Positions 18,345 to 29,100 of a stretch of DNA of 64,000 nt are shown here, piece after piece. Origin of the DNA: Chryseobacterium tagetis (GTDB lineage: Bacteria > Bacteroidota > Bacteroidia > Flavobacteriales > Weeksellaceae); contig NZ_JAERSE020000004.1 in NCBI RefSeq assembly GCF_016735585.2, positions 434,001-498,000 of the forward strand, in the 5' to 3' direction. The first letter of the stretch is position 1. Each line of letters starts with the position of its first letter. The notes under the pieces were generated by a model, which made no database searches, was not told where the DNA came from, and saw only the letters and a list, made by a program, of their open reading frames with translations. The position numbers and the translations under genes are program-made.

Positions 18345-19877
18345 TTATTTAATGACTTTATATTTTGGAACCAATGTCTTCATTACAGTCCATGCAATCA
18401 GGTAAGCAACCGCACATACTGAAAATATGATCATATATCCTTTATCAATTCCGTCTACGACTACTGCTCCGGATTTTTTCAATTGCTCGAAGAATCCGTC
18501 CGGTAATCTTTCGTTGATATATTGCGGATATTTTTCCAATAAAGGAATTCCATCTACTGTTGACCAGGCTTTGTGAGCGTGATCAAATAAGACTCCTGAA
18601 GATTTATTGATAATGAATGAACCGATTCCTCCTGCCATTCCTCCGATTCCGGTAATAGTTGCAATGGCTTTTTTCGGGAACATATCGCCTACTGTTGAGA
18701 AGATATTTGCTGACCAAGCCTGATGCGCCGCTCCCGCAATACCGATAATTAAAACCGGAATCCAATATGTAACTGAACCTAAAGGTTGTGCTAAAAGCGC
18801 TAATAATGGGAAAAATGCGAAAATCAACATCGCTTTCATTCTTCCTGAGTACGCGTTCATTCCTTTCTTTTCCACAAAATATTTTGGCAGCCATCCTCCA
18901 ATGATTGACAATAAGGTAATCATGTAAAGAACGAATAAGGGCAATGCACTTTGCGTGGAATCCATTTGGTAAACCGAACTTAAATACGCCGGAGTCCAGA
19001 ATAAAAAGAACCACCAAACACCGTCTGTCATAAATTTACCAAAAGCAAATGCCCATGTCTGTCTGTGACTGAAACATTCTTTGAAGGAGAATTTTCGTTC
19101 TTCTGTTTGTGGTGCGTTTTCTTCAACTTGAAAATCTTCCTGATCCTGCTGAATATAGGTTAGCTCGTGTTCGTTTACTTTATGATGTTCGTGAGGTTTT
19201 TTATAATAAAATACCCAAAGTCCCATCCAAAGAAAACCTAATGCACCAATAATGATAAATGCCCATTCCCACCCCATTGATTTTGCAATGAAAGGAATCG
19301 TAATAGGCGCAGCCAAGGCTCCCACTGTAGCTCCTGCATTCCAGATACTTGTAGATAATGCTCTGTCTTTTTTAGGGAAATATTCAGCAGTCGTTTTAAT
19401 TGCTGCCGGGAAATTTCCGGCTTCTCCAATTGCCAATACAAAACGTGCAAAAATAAACAGTGAAACACTGGTACTGATAATCGCTGAAGTATTTGAAACT
19501 GTTCCTATTAATTCTTTAGAACCATGAAAACCTGCCGACCAACTCCCAGTAAGGATTCCAGATGTTGCAATTCCACAAAATGCATGTAAAATAGCTCCGA
19601 CAGACCAGATTCCGATTGCCCAAAGAAACCCTTTTTTGGTATCCATCCAATCCACAAATTTTCCTGCGAAAAGCATTCCTACTGCGTAGAAAATAGAAAA
19701 TAAGGCGGTAATATTTCCGTAGTCATTATTGTTCCAGTGAAATTCCGGAGCAATAAAATCTTTCCATGTCAATGATAAAACCTGACGATCCAGATAGTTG
19801 ATCGTTGTTGCAATGAACAACAATATACAGATTGTCCATCTGAAATTTGTAGGTTTAGAAGATTTAACTGAACTCAT
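18345..19877 (-). CDS. exuT: Hexuronate transporter, MFS (ExuT-like)
   Basis: The 510-aa major facilitator protein has about 12 membrane segments. INYLDRQVLSLTWKDF is typical of the anion:cation symporter (ACS) family that includes ExuT and galactonate/glucarate porters. GEAGNFPAAIKTTAEYFPKKDRALSTSIWNAGATVGAL is the strongly conserved helix 4/5 block of that family (residue run cited by pattern). I chose ATG 19877, since the upstream in-frame extension is basic, unconserved and runs into a repeat. The operon neighbours make galacturonate/glucuronate import the expected role. Confidence 0.92.
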   Translation of the reverse strand: MSSVKSSKPTNFRWTICILLFIATTINYLDRQVLSLTWKDFIAPEFHWNNNDYGNITALFSIFYAVGMLFAGKFVDWMDTKKGFLWAIGIWSVGAILHAFCGIATSGILTGSWSAGFHGSKELIGTVSNTSAIISTSVSLFIFARFVLAIGEAGNFPAAIKTTAEYFPKKDRALSTSIWNAGATVGALAAPITIPFIAKSMGWEWAFIIIGALGFLWMGLWVFYYKKPHEHHKVNEHELTYIQQDQEDFQVEENAPQTEERKFSFKECFSHRQTWAFAFGKFMTDGVWWFFLFWTPAYLSSVYQMDSTQSALPLFVLYMITLLSIIGGWLPKYFVEKKGMNAYSGRMKAMLIFAFFPLLALLAQPLGSVTYWIPVLIIGIAGAAHQAWSANIFSTVGDMFPKKAIATITGIGGMAGGIGSFIINKSSGVLFDHAHKAWSTVDGIPLLEKYPQYINERLPDGFFEQLKKSGAVVVDGIDKGYMIIFSVCAVAYLIAWTVMKTLVPKYKVIK

Positions 19878-19924
19878 ATTAGTTTTAGAATTAGTTCGTT
19901 TTTTATTTTTAATAATGAGGTTTG

Positions 19925-20020
19925 TTTTTAGCGCAAAGGGCGCAAAGATTTTTTTGCAAATAATTCTGTTGACTTTTAAGTTCACAAAGGCGTTTCACTT
20001 AGCTAAGAGCAGAAAGTCTT
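19925..20020 (+). repeat. Dispersed intergenic repeat, AACGCAAAG family, copy 2
   Basis: It opens TTTTTAGCGCAAAGGGCGC and carries TTTTAAGTTCACAAAGGCGTT further on, like the copies at 18091 and 20774. It lies in the exuT-eda gap. Confidence 0.8.
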
Positions 20021-20044
20021 TTTATTCGCGTTATTTTTTCATTA

Positions 20045-20704
20045 TTATTTTAAAGTCTGAATGATTTCCAGCACTTTTTTAGTTTCATTTTCAATCGTTG
20101 CATAGTCTTTAGCAAGCATTAATTCTTTGCTTACCAACTTGCTTCCCATTCCGACTGCAGAAACACCGGCTTTGAACCAGCTTTCAATGCTTTCTTTCGT
20201 AGTATCAACTCCACCAGTCGGCATAAATTTCAGATTAGGAAAAACATCTTTGATCGCACTCATGAATCCGGTTCCTAAAGCATTCCCAGGGAATAATTTA
20301 ACAAAAGTTACTCCTGAATTTTCAGCTTCAATAATTTCGGTCGGAGTCATACAACCAGGACTATACAACACATCTTTTGGAATCAGAAATTCTGCTACTT
20401 CCGCAACAAAACCCGGACTGATGAAAAAATCTGCACCTGCTTTATAATATTCTTCAGCTTGTGCTACATTTTTTATCGTTCCTATTCCCAGAAGCATATC
20501 CTGCATTTCTGCATTACGAACTTCTATCATTTTAGTAAAATTACTCAACGCAGCTTCACCACGGCTTGTATATTCTACAGCACGGATTCCTGCTTTGTAA
20601 AGTGATCTTAGTATTTCTAAAGTTACCGTCTCATCAGCATTGTAATACAGAGGCAAAATCCCCTGATTGATGATAGTATTGGTAACAGTTTGAATTTTTG
20701 TCAT
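20045..20704 (-). CDS. eda: KDPG aldolase (bifunctional 4-hydroxy-2-oxoglutarate aldolase)
   Basis: The 219-aa class I aldolase cleaves 2-keto-3-deoxy-6-phosphogluconate to pyruvate and glyceraldehyde-3-phosphate. Key elements are VEYTSRGEAALSNF (catalytic Glu), LLGIGTIKNVAQAEEY, FFISPGF and TFVKLFPGNALG, whose Lys would form the Schiff base. FMPTGGVDTTKESI closes the barrel. The position just after kdgK in the operon completes the pathway to central metabolism. Confidence 0.93.
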   Translation of the reverse strand: MTKIQTVTNTIINQGILPLYYNADETVTLEILRSLYKAGIRAVEYTSRGEAALSNFTKMIEVRNAEMQDMLLGIGTIKNVAQAEEYYKAGADFFISPGFVAEVAEFLIPKDVLYSPGCMTPTEIIEAENSGVTFVKLFPGNALGTGFMSAIKDVFPNLKFMPTGGVDTTKESIESWFKAGVSAVGMGSKLVSKELMLAKDYATIENETKKVLEIIQTLK

Positions 20705-20773
20705 TTTTGTTTAATTATCTTGTTTAAAAATAATTTTTGATAGGGTAAAATCTATCCTTTAGTGTGCTGTATA

Positions 20774-20869
20774 TTTTTAACGCAAAGAGCACAAAGATTT
20801 TCTTTTAAAACTGAATGTATATTTTTAAGTTCGCAAAGGCGTTTCACTTAAATAAGGTCACAAAGGTTT
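20774..20869 (+). repeat. Dispersed intergenic repeat, AACGCAAAG family, copy 3
   Basis: TTTTTAACGCAAAGAGCACA at the left and TTAAGTTCGCAAAGGCGTTT at the right, in the eda-kdgK gap. It is closest to copy 1 at 18091. Confidence 0.8.
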
Positions 20870-20930
20870 TGTATTTTAACTCTAAATAAGTTGCTAAAAA
20901 CTATCAACTAACAACCATCAACAAAATCTC

Positions 20931-21938
20931 CTACCTCTTAATTCTTCCTCCGGAATTCCCAGCCATTACTTCCAAAATATCCTCTACGCTGCTGTAATTA
21001 ATGTCTCCTAAAATGGTATGTTTTATCGCACAGGCTGCGTTGGCAAAATTCAAGGCTTTTTCGTCATCCAAATTAATCAGTCCATAAATTAAGCCTGCTG
21101 CAAAAGCATCACCTGTCCCGATTCTATCGACTACAGGATTTACTTCCAACAGTTCAGTTTCAAAATAATTATCATCAACTAAAGCTCTTCCCTGAGTCTG
21201 CTGAGAACTTGCCGTAACCCCGATTCTTATTTTGTCGAAAATCTTATGGACAGAAGGAATTTGTTTTTTTAATTCTTTGCAGGCTTCCAAGAAACCTTCT
21301 TTATCTGAAGAGAACTGAGTTCCTAAAATTTCATTAATTTCATTCACTCCACCAATGAAAATTGTTGAATAGCCTACCAATTCTTTTAGAACATCATTCC
21401 CGTTTTTGCCATATTTCCAGAGATTGGAACGGTAAGCCGGATCGGTTGTCACTTCAATTCCCAGTTCGCGGGCAGTTTGCAAACCTTCTTTTAAGGCTTC
21501 ATAAGCCGCTTTGGAAATTCCTGGGCTGATTCCTGTCCAGTGAAAATACTCGCAACCTTCAAGTGCTTTTTTCCAGTCAATTTTTTCAGGCTGAATATTA
21601 GCGAAAGAACCATTTAATCTGTTGTATGCAATTCTGCTTGCACGAACTGATGATCCTACTTCTAAAAAGTACAAACCTAAAGGATGCTCATTTTTAGAAA
21701 TAAAATGAGTATCAATTCCGAAACTTTTAACAAAAGAAAGAGCTGATTCTCCTACAAAATCATCTGAAACACTGCTTATATGTTTTACGTCACAACCCAT
21801 TGTTGCCAATGAAGACGCTACATTAAGCTCTGTTCCTCCGAAAAAAAATTCCATCTCATGGCTTTGCTTCATCGTTCTGTTTCCGGGTGGCGAAAGTCGC
21901 ATGATGACTTCTCCGAATGTGACTATTTTGTTGCTCAT
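20931..21938 (-). CDS. kdgK: 2-keto-3-deoxygluconate kinase
   Basis: The 335-aa PfkB/ribokinase-family sugar kinase phosphorylates KDG to KDPG. Visible signatures are the N-terminal GGTELNVASSLATMG sugar-binding block and the C-terminal DRIGTGDAFAAGLIYGL motif with the catalytic Asp and anion hole. It begins ITFGEVIMRLSPPG-like (IVTFGEVIMRLSPPG), characteristic of KDG kinases. It stands between uxaC and eda, with repeat-filled gaps on both sides. Confidence 0.93.
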   Translation of the reverse strand: MSNKIVTFGEVIMRLSPPGNRTMKQSHEMEFFFGGTELNVASSLATMGCDVKHISSVSDDFVGESALSFVKSFGIDTHFISKNEHPLGLYFLEVGSSVRASRIAYNRLNGSFANIQPEKIDWKKALEGCEYFHWTGISPGISKAAYEALKEGLQTARELGIEVTTDPAYRSNLWKYGKNGNDVLKELVGYSTIFIGGVNEINEILGTQFSSDKEGFLEACKELKKQIPSVHKIFDKIRIGVTASSQQTQGRALVDDNYFETELLEVNPVVDRIGTGDAFAAGLIYGLINLDDEKALNFANAACAIKHTILGDINYSSVEDILEVMAGNSGGRIKR

Positions 21939-21972
21939 TTTTACAAATGTTCTTAATTTATTGAATATCTGT

Positions 21973-22005
21973 TTTTTTTAACGCAAACGGCGCAAAGATT
22001 TTTTT
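21973..22005 (+). repeat. Dispersed intergenic repeat, AACGCAAAG family, truncated copy 4
   Basis: Only the left part is kept: TTTTTAACGCAAACGGCGC and AAAGATTTTT. It is followed by members of two other hairpin families in the same kdgK-uxaC gap. Confidence 0.65.
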
Positions 22006-22038
22006 AATAGAAAAATTACAGATATTTCTTTTTTATTT

Positions 22039-22119
22039 AAACCGTTAAGATGTATTTAGTAGTTTAGAAAAGTTAAGTAGAGTTTCACTTTAAATTTCTT
22101 AATTTTCTTAATGGTTTAA
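22039..22119. repeat. Long imperfect palindrome, CCATTAAG family, copy 2
   Basis: AAACCGTTAAGATG on the left pairs with TTTTCTTAATGGTTT on the right. The internal AGTTAAGTAG resembles that of copies 1 and 3. Confidence 0.7.
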
Positions 22120-22133
22120 AATTTTATTTTTAT

Positions 22134-22207
22134 CTCTCACAGATTGAGCAAATTTTGCAGATGATTATGTTAAAAAAGATCTGCGTAATCTGCTCAATCT
22201 GCAAGAG
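22134..22207. repeat. Hairpin repeat, GCAGAT/ATCTGC family, copy 1
   Basis: An imperfect stem links CTCACAGATTGAGCAAA-GCAGAT to ATCTGC-AATCTGCTCAATCT. Relatives lie at 37771 and 43491, and more weakly at 48686. It follows the uxaC stop codon and could attenuate or end the upstream transcript. Confidence 0.7.
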
Positions 22208-22218
22208 TTTTTATTTAT

Positions 22219-23616
22219 TTAAAAATCAAAATAATTTTTAGCATTATGATAACAAATATCAGAAATTATTTTTCCAACATGTTCCATATCATCCGGTAAT
22301 TCCCCGTTCTTCATTTCTTCTCCAAAAAGATTACACAATACTCTTCTGAAATATTCGTGTCTTGGATAAGAAAGGAAACTTCTTGAATCCGTCAGCATTC
22401 CAACAAAGCAGCTGATCAATCCCATATTGGAAAGGGCATTCATTTGCTTAATCATTCCGTCTTTCTGATCAAGGAACCACCATCCTGAACCGAATTGTAC
22501 TTTTCCTTTGATGCTTCCATCATTGAAATTACCGATCATTGTTGCGAAAATTTCATTGTCGGCAGGATTTAAGTTATATAAAATCGTTTTCGTTAATTTA
22601 TCTTTTCCATCTAAAGTATTTAACAATTTAGACAGCGTTTCAGCCTGAACGAAGTCACCGATTGAATCCCAACCTGTATCCGGACCCAAAATCCTGTGCA
22701 TTCTTTCGTTATTATTTCTCAAAGCTCCTAAATGAAACTGCTGAACCCAACCGTATTTGTGGTAAGCTTCTCCTAAGAATAATAAAATGGCTGTTTTGAA
22801 CTGATTTACTTGTTTTTCAGCAATTACTTTTCCTGAAATTTTATCATTGAAAATAGTGCTTACTTCTGCTTCTGAAGCTTCTTCAAAAGAAATATTGTTC
22901 AGTCCGTGGTCGCACAGTCTGCATCCGTTTTCGTGGAAATATTCAATTCTTTTGGTTAAAGCATCACACAACGTTTGGTAAGAGTTGATTTCAATTCCTG
23001 CAGATTCGCCCAGTTTTGAAATATAATCTGCGAAATTGTGGTTTTCAATTAAAATTGCTTTATCAGGACGGAAAGCAGTACTCACTTTAATAGAGAAATC
23101 ACTTTTTGCCAAATCCTGGTGATAATTCAAAATATCTGTAGGATCTTCTGTTGTGCACAGCGATTCTACATTCATCATTTTTAATAAACCTCTTGTTGAT
23201 TTTTCAGGAGTCTGAAGCTGAGATGAAATATTATCGTAAATTTCTGATGCATTGTCTCCATTCAACAATTCATCGATCCCGAAATATCTTTTCAATTCTA
23301 AATGTGTCCAGTGATACAAAGGATTTCTCAAGGTATATGGAACTGTTTTTGCCCAGGCTTCAAATTTTTCTTTGTCTGAAGCATCTCCCGTGATGAATTT
23401 TTCGTTCACGCCCATGGTACGCATTGCTCTCCATTTGTAGTGGTCACCTGCGATCCAAACCTTTGAAATATTTTCGAAAACAGTATCTTCTGCAATATCT
23501 TTAGGAATCAAGTGATTGTGATAATCAATGATCGGTTGTTTTTCTGCGTACTTGAAGTATAGTTCTTCAGCGTATTTATTTTGTAATAAAAAATTATCAG
23601 TAATAAAAGGTTTCAT
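22219..23616 (-). CDS. uxaC: Uronate (glucuronate/galacturonate) isomerase
   Basis: The 465-aa protein of the amidohydrolase-like UxaC family converts D-galacturonate to D-tagaturonate and D-glucuronate to D-fructuronate. Recognisable stretches are PIIDYHNHLIPKDIAED at the N-terminus (metal-binding His-x-His), LYHWTHLELKRYFGI, CTTEDPTDIL and MLTDSRSFLSYPRHEYFRR at the C-terminus. Eighteen base pairs separate it from kduD upstream, so it is in the same operon. Confidence 0.95.
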   Translation of the reverse strand: MKPFITDNFLLQNKYAEELYFKYAEKQPIIDYHNHLIPKDIAEDTVFENISKVWIAGDHYKWRAMRTMGVNEKFITGDASDKEKFEAWAKTVPYTLRNPLYHWTHLELKRYFGIDELLNGDNASEIYDNISSQLQTPEKSTRGLLKMMNVESLCTTEDPTDILNYHQDLAKSDFSIKVSTAFRPDKAILIENHNFADYISKLGESAGIEINSYQTLCDALTKRIEYFHENGCRLCDHGLNNISFEEASEAEVSTIFNDKISGKVIAEKQVNQFKTAILLFLGEAYHKYGWVQQFHLGALRNNNERMHRILGPDTGWDSIGDFVQAETLSKLLNTLDGKDKLTKTILYNLNPADNEIFATMIGNFNDGSIKGKVQFGSGWWFLDQKDGMIKQMNALSNMGLISCFVGMLTDSRSFLSYPRHEYFRRVLCNLFGEEMKNGELPDDMEHVGKIISDICYHNAKNYFDF

Positions 23617-23634
23617 TCTAGTCTAATTCTGTTG

Positions 23635-24417
23635 TTATTCATTAGCAGGTTTCCCGATGGTTGCCAGAATTCCGCCATCAACGTAAATAATCTGTCCGTT
23701 GATGAACTTACTTGCATCCGAAGCCAAGAAAATGGCTGTTCCTGCAAGATCTTCCGGATTCCCCCATCTTCCTTCCGGAGTTCTGCTGATGATAAAATCG
23801 TTAAAAGGGTTTCCATCCACTCGAATAGGTTCTGTCTGAGAAGTCGCAAAATATCCGGGACCGATCCCGTTCACCTGAATATTGTGTTTTGCCCATTCTG
23901 TCGCCAGATTTTTGGTAAGCATTTTGAGACCGCCTTTTGCAGAAGCATACGCTACTACATTGTCACGACCCAGCTCACTCATCATCGAGCAGATGTTGAT
24001 GATCTTTCCGGATTTTCTTTTAATCATATATTTTCCAACTAATTTGGACATGATAAAAGGTCCTGTAAGATCTACATCGATTACTTTTCTAAAGTCTTCT
24101 ACTTCCATCTCAATAGCCGGAATACGTTTGATGATTCCTGCGTTATTGACAAGGATGTCTATTTTTCCATGGGTAGCTTCCATTAAAGCTACTTTCTGAG
24201 CGGCTTCCAGTTCGTCCGTCACGTCAAAAAGGTATCCGGTTGCTTTATATCCTTTGGAATGATAATAGTTTAAAGCTTCCTCTAATTTTGACGGCGTTGT
24301 ACTTGTGATCGCCAATTCAGCACCTGCAGCGGCAAGACCTTCTGCCATTGCCATTCCTAATCCGTGAGTACCGCCGGTAACGACCGCTACTTTGCCGGAT
24401 AAATCAAATAAATTCAT
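23635..24417 (-). CDS. kduD: 2-deoxy-D-gluconate 3-dehydrogenase
   Basis: The 260-aa classical SDR has TGGTHGLGMAMAEGL (NAD-binding), NNAG, the catalytic ICSMMSE Ser and YASAKGG Tyr-x-x-x-Lys, and GPGYFATSQTEP after strand 6. In the pectin pathway it reduces 2,5-diketo-3-deoxygluconate to KDG, acting directly after KduI. The 8-bp spacing to kduI supports this assignment over generic 3-oxoacyl reductase. Confidence 0.93.
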   Translation of the reverse strand: MNLFDLSGKVAVVTGGTHGLGMAMAEGLAAAGAELAITSTTPSKLEEALNYYHSKGYKATGYLFDVTDELEAAQKVALMEATHGKIDILVNNAGIIKRIPAIEMEVEDFRKVIDVDLTGPFIMSKLVGKYMIKRKSGKIINICSMMSELGRDNVVAYASAKGGLKMLTKNLATEWAKHNIQVNGIGPGYFATSQTEPIRVDGNPFNDFIISRTPEGRWGNPEDLAGTAIFLASDASKFINGQIIYVDGGILATIGKPANE

Positions 24418-24425
24418 TAGAAAAA

Positions 24426-25262
24426 TTACTTTAATTCGTTAGTTTTAACAGCGTCCATATCACCGTAGTCCATATTTTCTCCTGCCATTCCCCAGATAAA
24501 GGTGTAGTTGGAAGTTCCAACGCCTGAGTGAATAGACCATTCCGAAGACAATACCGCTTCATTATTTTTCATAAAAATATGACGGGTTTCATTAGGCTGA
24601 CCTAAGAAATGGCTTACAGCCTGACCTTCCTCCAAATCAAAATAGAAATAAGCTTCCATTCTTCTTGTGTGCGTGTGAGAAGGCATTGTGTTCCAAACGC
24701 TTCCTTCGTGCAGCTCGGTCATTCCCATTTGTAGCTGACAAGTTTCTAATACACTGTTTACAATCAGTTTATTGATTGTTCTTCTGTTTGCGTATTTTGT
24801 TTCGCCTAATTCTACAATTTCAGCTTCGTTTTTCGTGATTTTCTTTGTAGGGTAAGAATGATGAGCTGGTGCAGAATTGAAATAAAATAAAGTCTGACCT
24901 TCATTTCCGTTTTCAAAAACTACATCTTTTGCTCCTTTTCCAATGTATAAAGCTTCTTTATTTCTCAGTTCGAAAACTTCGCCATCTACAGTGACCTTTC
25001 CGGCTGCACCTACATTGATGATTCCCAGTTCTCTTCTGTCTAAGAAATTTTCTGCTTTAAGATCGTCTGTTGGTTCCAGTTTCAAAGCGCTTTTTACAGG
25101 CATCACTCCTCCAACAATCATTCTGTCGTACATAGAATACACTACATTGATCTGATCTTCATTAAATAAATCATTCATCAAAAACTCCCTTCTCAGTTCT
25201 TCAGTTGTATATTTTTTTACATCTTCGGGATGATGGGCGTAACGAAATTCTGATTTTGTCAT
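24426..25262 (-). CDS. kduI: 5-dehydro-4-deoxy-D-glucuronate isomerase
   Basis: The 278-aa two-cupin enzyme converts 5-keto-4-deoxyuronate to 2,5-diketo-3-deoxygluconate. The metal site is in MPSHTHTRRMEAYFYFDL (His, His, Glu) and the later AVSHFLGQPNETRH. It is the first gene of an eight-gene minus-strand operon. A LacI-type operator lies 51 bp upstream of its start. Confidence 0.96.
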   Translation of the reverse strand: MTKSEFRYAHHPEDVKKYTTEELRREFLMNDLFNEDQINVVYSMYDRMIVGGVMPVKSALKLEPTDDLKAENFLDRRELGIINVGAAGKVTVDGEVFELRNKEALYIGKGAKDVVFENGNEGQTLFYFNSAPAHHSYPTKKITKNEAEIVELGETKYANRRTINKLIVNSVLETCQLQMGMTELHEGSVWNTMPSHTHTRRMEAYFYFDLEEGQAVSHFLGQPNETRHIFMKNNEAVLSSEWSIHSGVGTSNYTFIWGMAGENMDYGDMDAVKTNELK

Positions 25263-25313
25263 ACTACTTTATACTTTTTCTTTTTGCGGTTTTATCAAAC
25301 CTGTTAAACATTG

Positions 25314-25327
25314 CGTAATCGATTGCA
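25314..25327. promoter_or_regulatory. LacI-type operator upstream of kduI
   Basis: CGTAATCGATTGCA matches 12 of 14 positions of the xylA palindrome core, with the right half-site intact. It lies 51 bp upstream of the kduI start codon. Confidence 0.65.
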
Positions 25328-26000
25328 TAAAATTACACTAAAAAATGATAGAAATACTTGTGGGATAAATATATAATTATTCTTCAATTAGTTAACAAAA
25401 AATTAATTTAATTTTTCAACAAAGTGATTATCAGTTAAATAAATTAAAAATCAGAAAAGAAATTAGAAATTTTTCAAGAAAATATTGTGGTTCAGATTAA
25501 CCAAAATTAATACTCAACTTAAGTTTAAATATAAAATCGTGCCAAAATAAAACACTCAAATTCACAATATTGATTCGATAAAAATAAGTTAAAATTGATC
25601 TTTATATTATATACAATAAGATTAATCTTTATTAAGTCTAAAATTTAATCAAAAGCACCACTCTAAAAAGATGACAAAAATCAGGAAAAGAGCAAAAATT
25701 TTCTCCTTGGGTATGAATTTGGGGAATTTTTAAGATATAAAAACAATCATTTTTTAAGGAATTTTTAAGTTTTTGAATCTTAAACAACAATTTTTTTTAT
25801 TTTTTTTCAAAATAATCACAAAGGTTGATATTCAGACACAAATAATTAATTATCAAATATTTAAATCAACCTAACGAACAAACGTTTTGTTTATTTTAAG
25901 ATTTTAAACAGTCAAATTAATGAAAAAATAACATTTTTTTCTTTGCGTATTGGAAAATAATATTAGTTTAGGAGCCGAGATATTTTATAATAAAAAATTA

Positions 26001-26014
26001 CGCAATCGATTGCA
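26001..26014. promoter_or_regulatory. LacI-type operator upstream of susC
   Basis: CGCAATCGATTGCA matches 13 of 14 positions of the xylA palindrome core. It is 128 bp upstream of the susC ATG, so the transcript would have a long leader if the promoter overlaps it. Confidence 0.72.
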
Positions 26015-26142
26015 CATTAAAATGCGTAAAATTTTATAAAAATATTTACTACTAAAAAACAGGAAAATACTTACAAAATCCACTAAAAAAGCACAAAGAC
26101 TGAAAAGACTTTCAACCAAAATTAAAACTATAAGGATACAAA

Positions 26143-29100
26143 ATGGATAAAAAAGTACAATCTATAAAATGGTTATATTTAACTGTTTTTCTACTTCCTG
26201 TCCTTGCAATGGCTCAACAAAAAGAACCAAAAAAGGAAAAAGAAACCACGATTGATGAAGTGGTTTTGGTAGGCTATACAAAAGTTTCCAAGAAAGATGT
26301 GACGAATGCTGTTTCTTCTGTAAAGGCAGACGCAATAAAAGATATGCCTTCTACGAATGCAGCAGAGGCAATTCAGGGAAGAATGGCCGGAGTACAGGTT
26401 TCACTAAGTGAAGGTTCGCCAGGTGCTGATGTGGATATCGTCATCAGAGGAGGAAACTCTATTACCGGGAGTAATGCCCCACTTTATATTGTAGACGGAG
26501 TTCAGATGGATAATGCACTATCTATCTTATCTCCAAAAGAGATTGAATCTATTGAGGTTTTAAAGGATGCATCTTCTACCAGTATTTTTGGTGCAAGAGG
26601 AGCTAACGGTGTTGTTTTGATCACCACAAAAGGAGGTCGTAAAAAAGCGAAGACCTCTATTAATTATAATGGTTTTCTTGGAGTAAGAAAAATCCAAAAT
26701 ACTATTGATGTATTAGATCCATATCAATATGTTCTTTATCAATATGAACTGTACTATAAAAATGGTATTGATACTGATAAGACAATTTTTAATAACCGTT
26801 ATGGAACCTACGATCAACTGAGTAAATACAAAGATGTAAAAAAGAGAGATTGGCAGGATGAAGTTTTTGGAAGAGAAGCGTTCAACTTTACCCATAATCT
26901 TTCTATTACGGGAGGATCGGACAATTCATCTTTCTCATTATCATTAAATAATGTACAGGAAGACGGAATTATGATTGGCTCCGGATTTAAAAGAAACATG
27001 GCCAATTTCAAATATGACTATGACTTATCTAAAAAGGTAAGTATGACTTTAAATGCCAGATACAGCAGACAAACTATTTTCGGTGCAGGAACATCTTCTA
27101 CAGGTTCGCAAGGAACCAACAGATTAAGAAATGCTGTAAGATATCAGCCATTTGAAGGAGGGTCTACTGTAAACGTAGATGATTTTGATCCTTTGTTTGC
27201 TAATGAAACCAATCTTGTAAACCCTATTCTTTTAACGAATAATGAGGTAAAAGAAAATGGGAGAAATGATTTGCTTCTTAATGGAATCTTAGAATATAAA
27301 ATCAATAAAGATTTTACTTTCAGAAGTGTAATTGGATATGTTCAAAGAGATGAATTTGTCAATCAGTTCTCAGGTCCTATTACCAGTCTTGCAAGACAAA
27401 ACAATGACCAACCTGTTGTTTTCTTAAGCAAAACACAATCCCGAAGAATTACCAATACTAATACATTAAATTTCAGAAAAACACTGGGAAATCATAAATT
27501 AGATTTACTAGTGGGGCAAGAAATCGTTAAGACTGATGCTGAATCATTAACAATGAATGTCAAATGGCTTCCTAAATCGATAAGTGCTCAGGAAGCATTT
27601 GCTAATATCCAATCTGTTGCAGCTCCTTCAGGAATGGTACAAGATGCTCCAAAAACAAATGTTTTGCCTGATCGAATAGCTTCATTTTTTGGAAGAGCCA
27701 ATTATATTTTTAAGAATAAATACATCTTAACAGCATCTATGAGAGCCGATGGTTCTAGTGTATTTGGCCCAGGAAATAGATGGGGATATTTCCCGGCAGC
27801 ATCTTTAGCATGGAAAGTTGCTGAAGAAGAATTTTTAAAGGATAGCAAAGTAATTAGTGAATTAAAACTTCGTGCAGGCTACGGTTTATCGGGAAATAAC
27901 AGAATCGCAGCTTTCTTATATGATACTTTCTTTATTACATCATCCGATTATGGATATGCATTCGGAACCAATGTAACTCCAGGAGCTACCACTGGAAACA
28001 TCATGGCAAACCCTGGTGTTAAGTGGGAATCATCATCTTCTAAAAATATAGGTTTAGATTTTGGTTTATTTAAAGGAAAAGTATATGGTACTCTTGATTT
28101 CTATCAAACAGATACTAAGGATTTATTACTTATGGCAAGAATTCCTCAGACATCGGGTTATGAATACCAATATCAGAACTCAGGAAGCACGACTAATAAA
28201 GGTGTAGAATTCTCAGTAGGAAGTACTATCATCAACAACAAAAATTTCACCTGGAAAATTGATGCCAATATATCTTCAAACAAAAACACGATTAAAAGTT
28301 TAGGAAATAGTGCTTCGGCTACTGCTAATTCTTATTTATACCCTTCAGGATGGCAAAACAGTTTAAATGATTTCTTAGTACAAGTTGGTAAACCGGTAGG
28401 AACTTATTGGGGATATGTAACAGCCGGAAGGTATGAAATAAGTGACTTTAATTACGACCCAGCTACACAAGTATATACTTTGAAAGCAGGTATAGCAAGC
28501 TCCGCGGCAGTGGCTAACGGTGCAAAAGCAGTACAGCCAGGAGATTTAAAACTTCAGGATCTGAACGGAGATGGCGTTATTGATACCAAAGATATGACTG
28601 ATTTAGGAAATGCTCAGCCTAAATTCTATGGTGGCTTCAACCAGACTTTCCGTTACAAGAACTGGGACATGAGCTTGATGTTCAACTTCTCAGTAGGTAA
28701 TAAAGTATATAATGCCAACAAGATTGAATATTCTACGCAATATTTGTATAAAGATAACAATATGCTAGCAGAAGTTGCTAACAGATGGAGATGGTTTGAT
28801 GATGCAGGAAATAAAGTAAATGATCCAACAGCATTAGCAGCTTTAAATGCTAATACAACAGGATGGACCCCACCAGCAGGAGCTTATTTCCTTCATTCAT
28901 ACGCTATCGAAGATGGGTCTTTCTTAAGATTAAACAACGTAACTATAGGGTATTCTCTTAGTAAAGAATTTACTAAACAGTTAGGTCTTTCAAATTTTAG
29001 ATTGTATTTTACAATGAATAATGTATTCACACTCACAGGATATTCTGGATATGATCCAGAAGCCAACACAAGAAGAAACCCTTTAACACCTGGAGTAGAT

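Larger units (their letters stand above)
25263..26142. other. Divergent control region between kduI and susC
   Basis: This 880-bp, very AT-rich gap lies between the uronate operon and the pectin operon. Two LacI-type operators stand at opposite ends (25314 and 26001), each next to its own operon. I see no ORF or RNA gene. Long A/T runs around 25780-25810 might bend the DNA. Confidence 0.7.

Noticed and set aside
23613-24199. Overlapping frames in and around kduD
   Set aside because: Antisense or alternative-frame shadows of an intact SDR gene; no family match.
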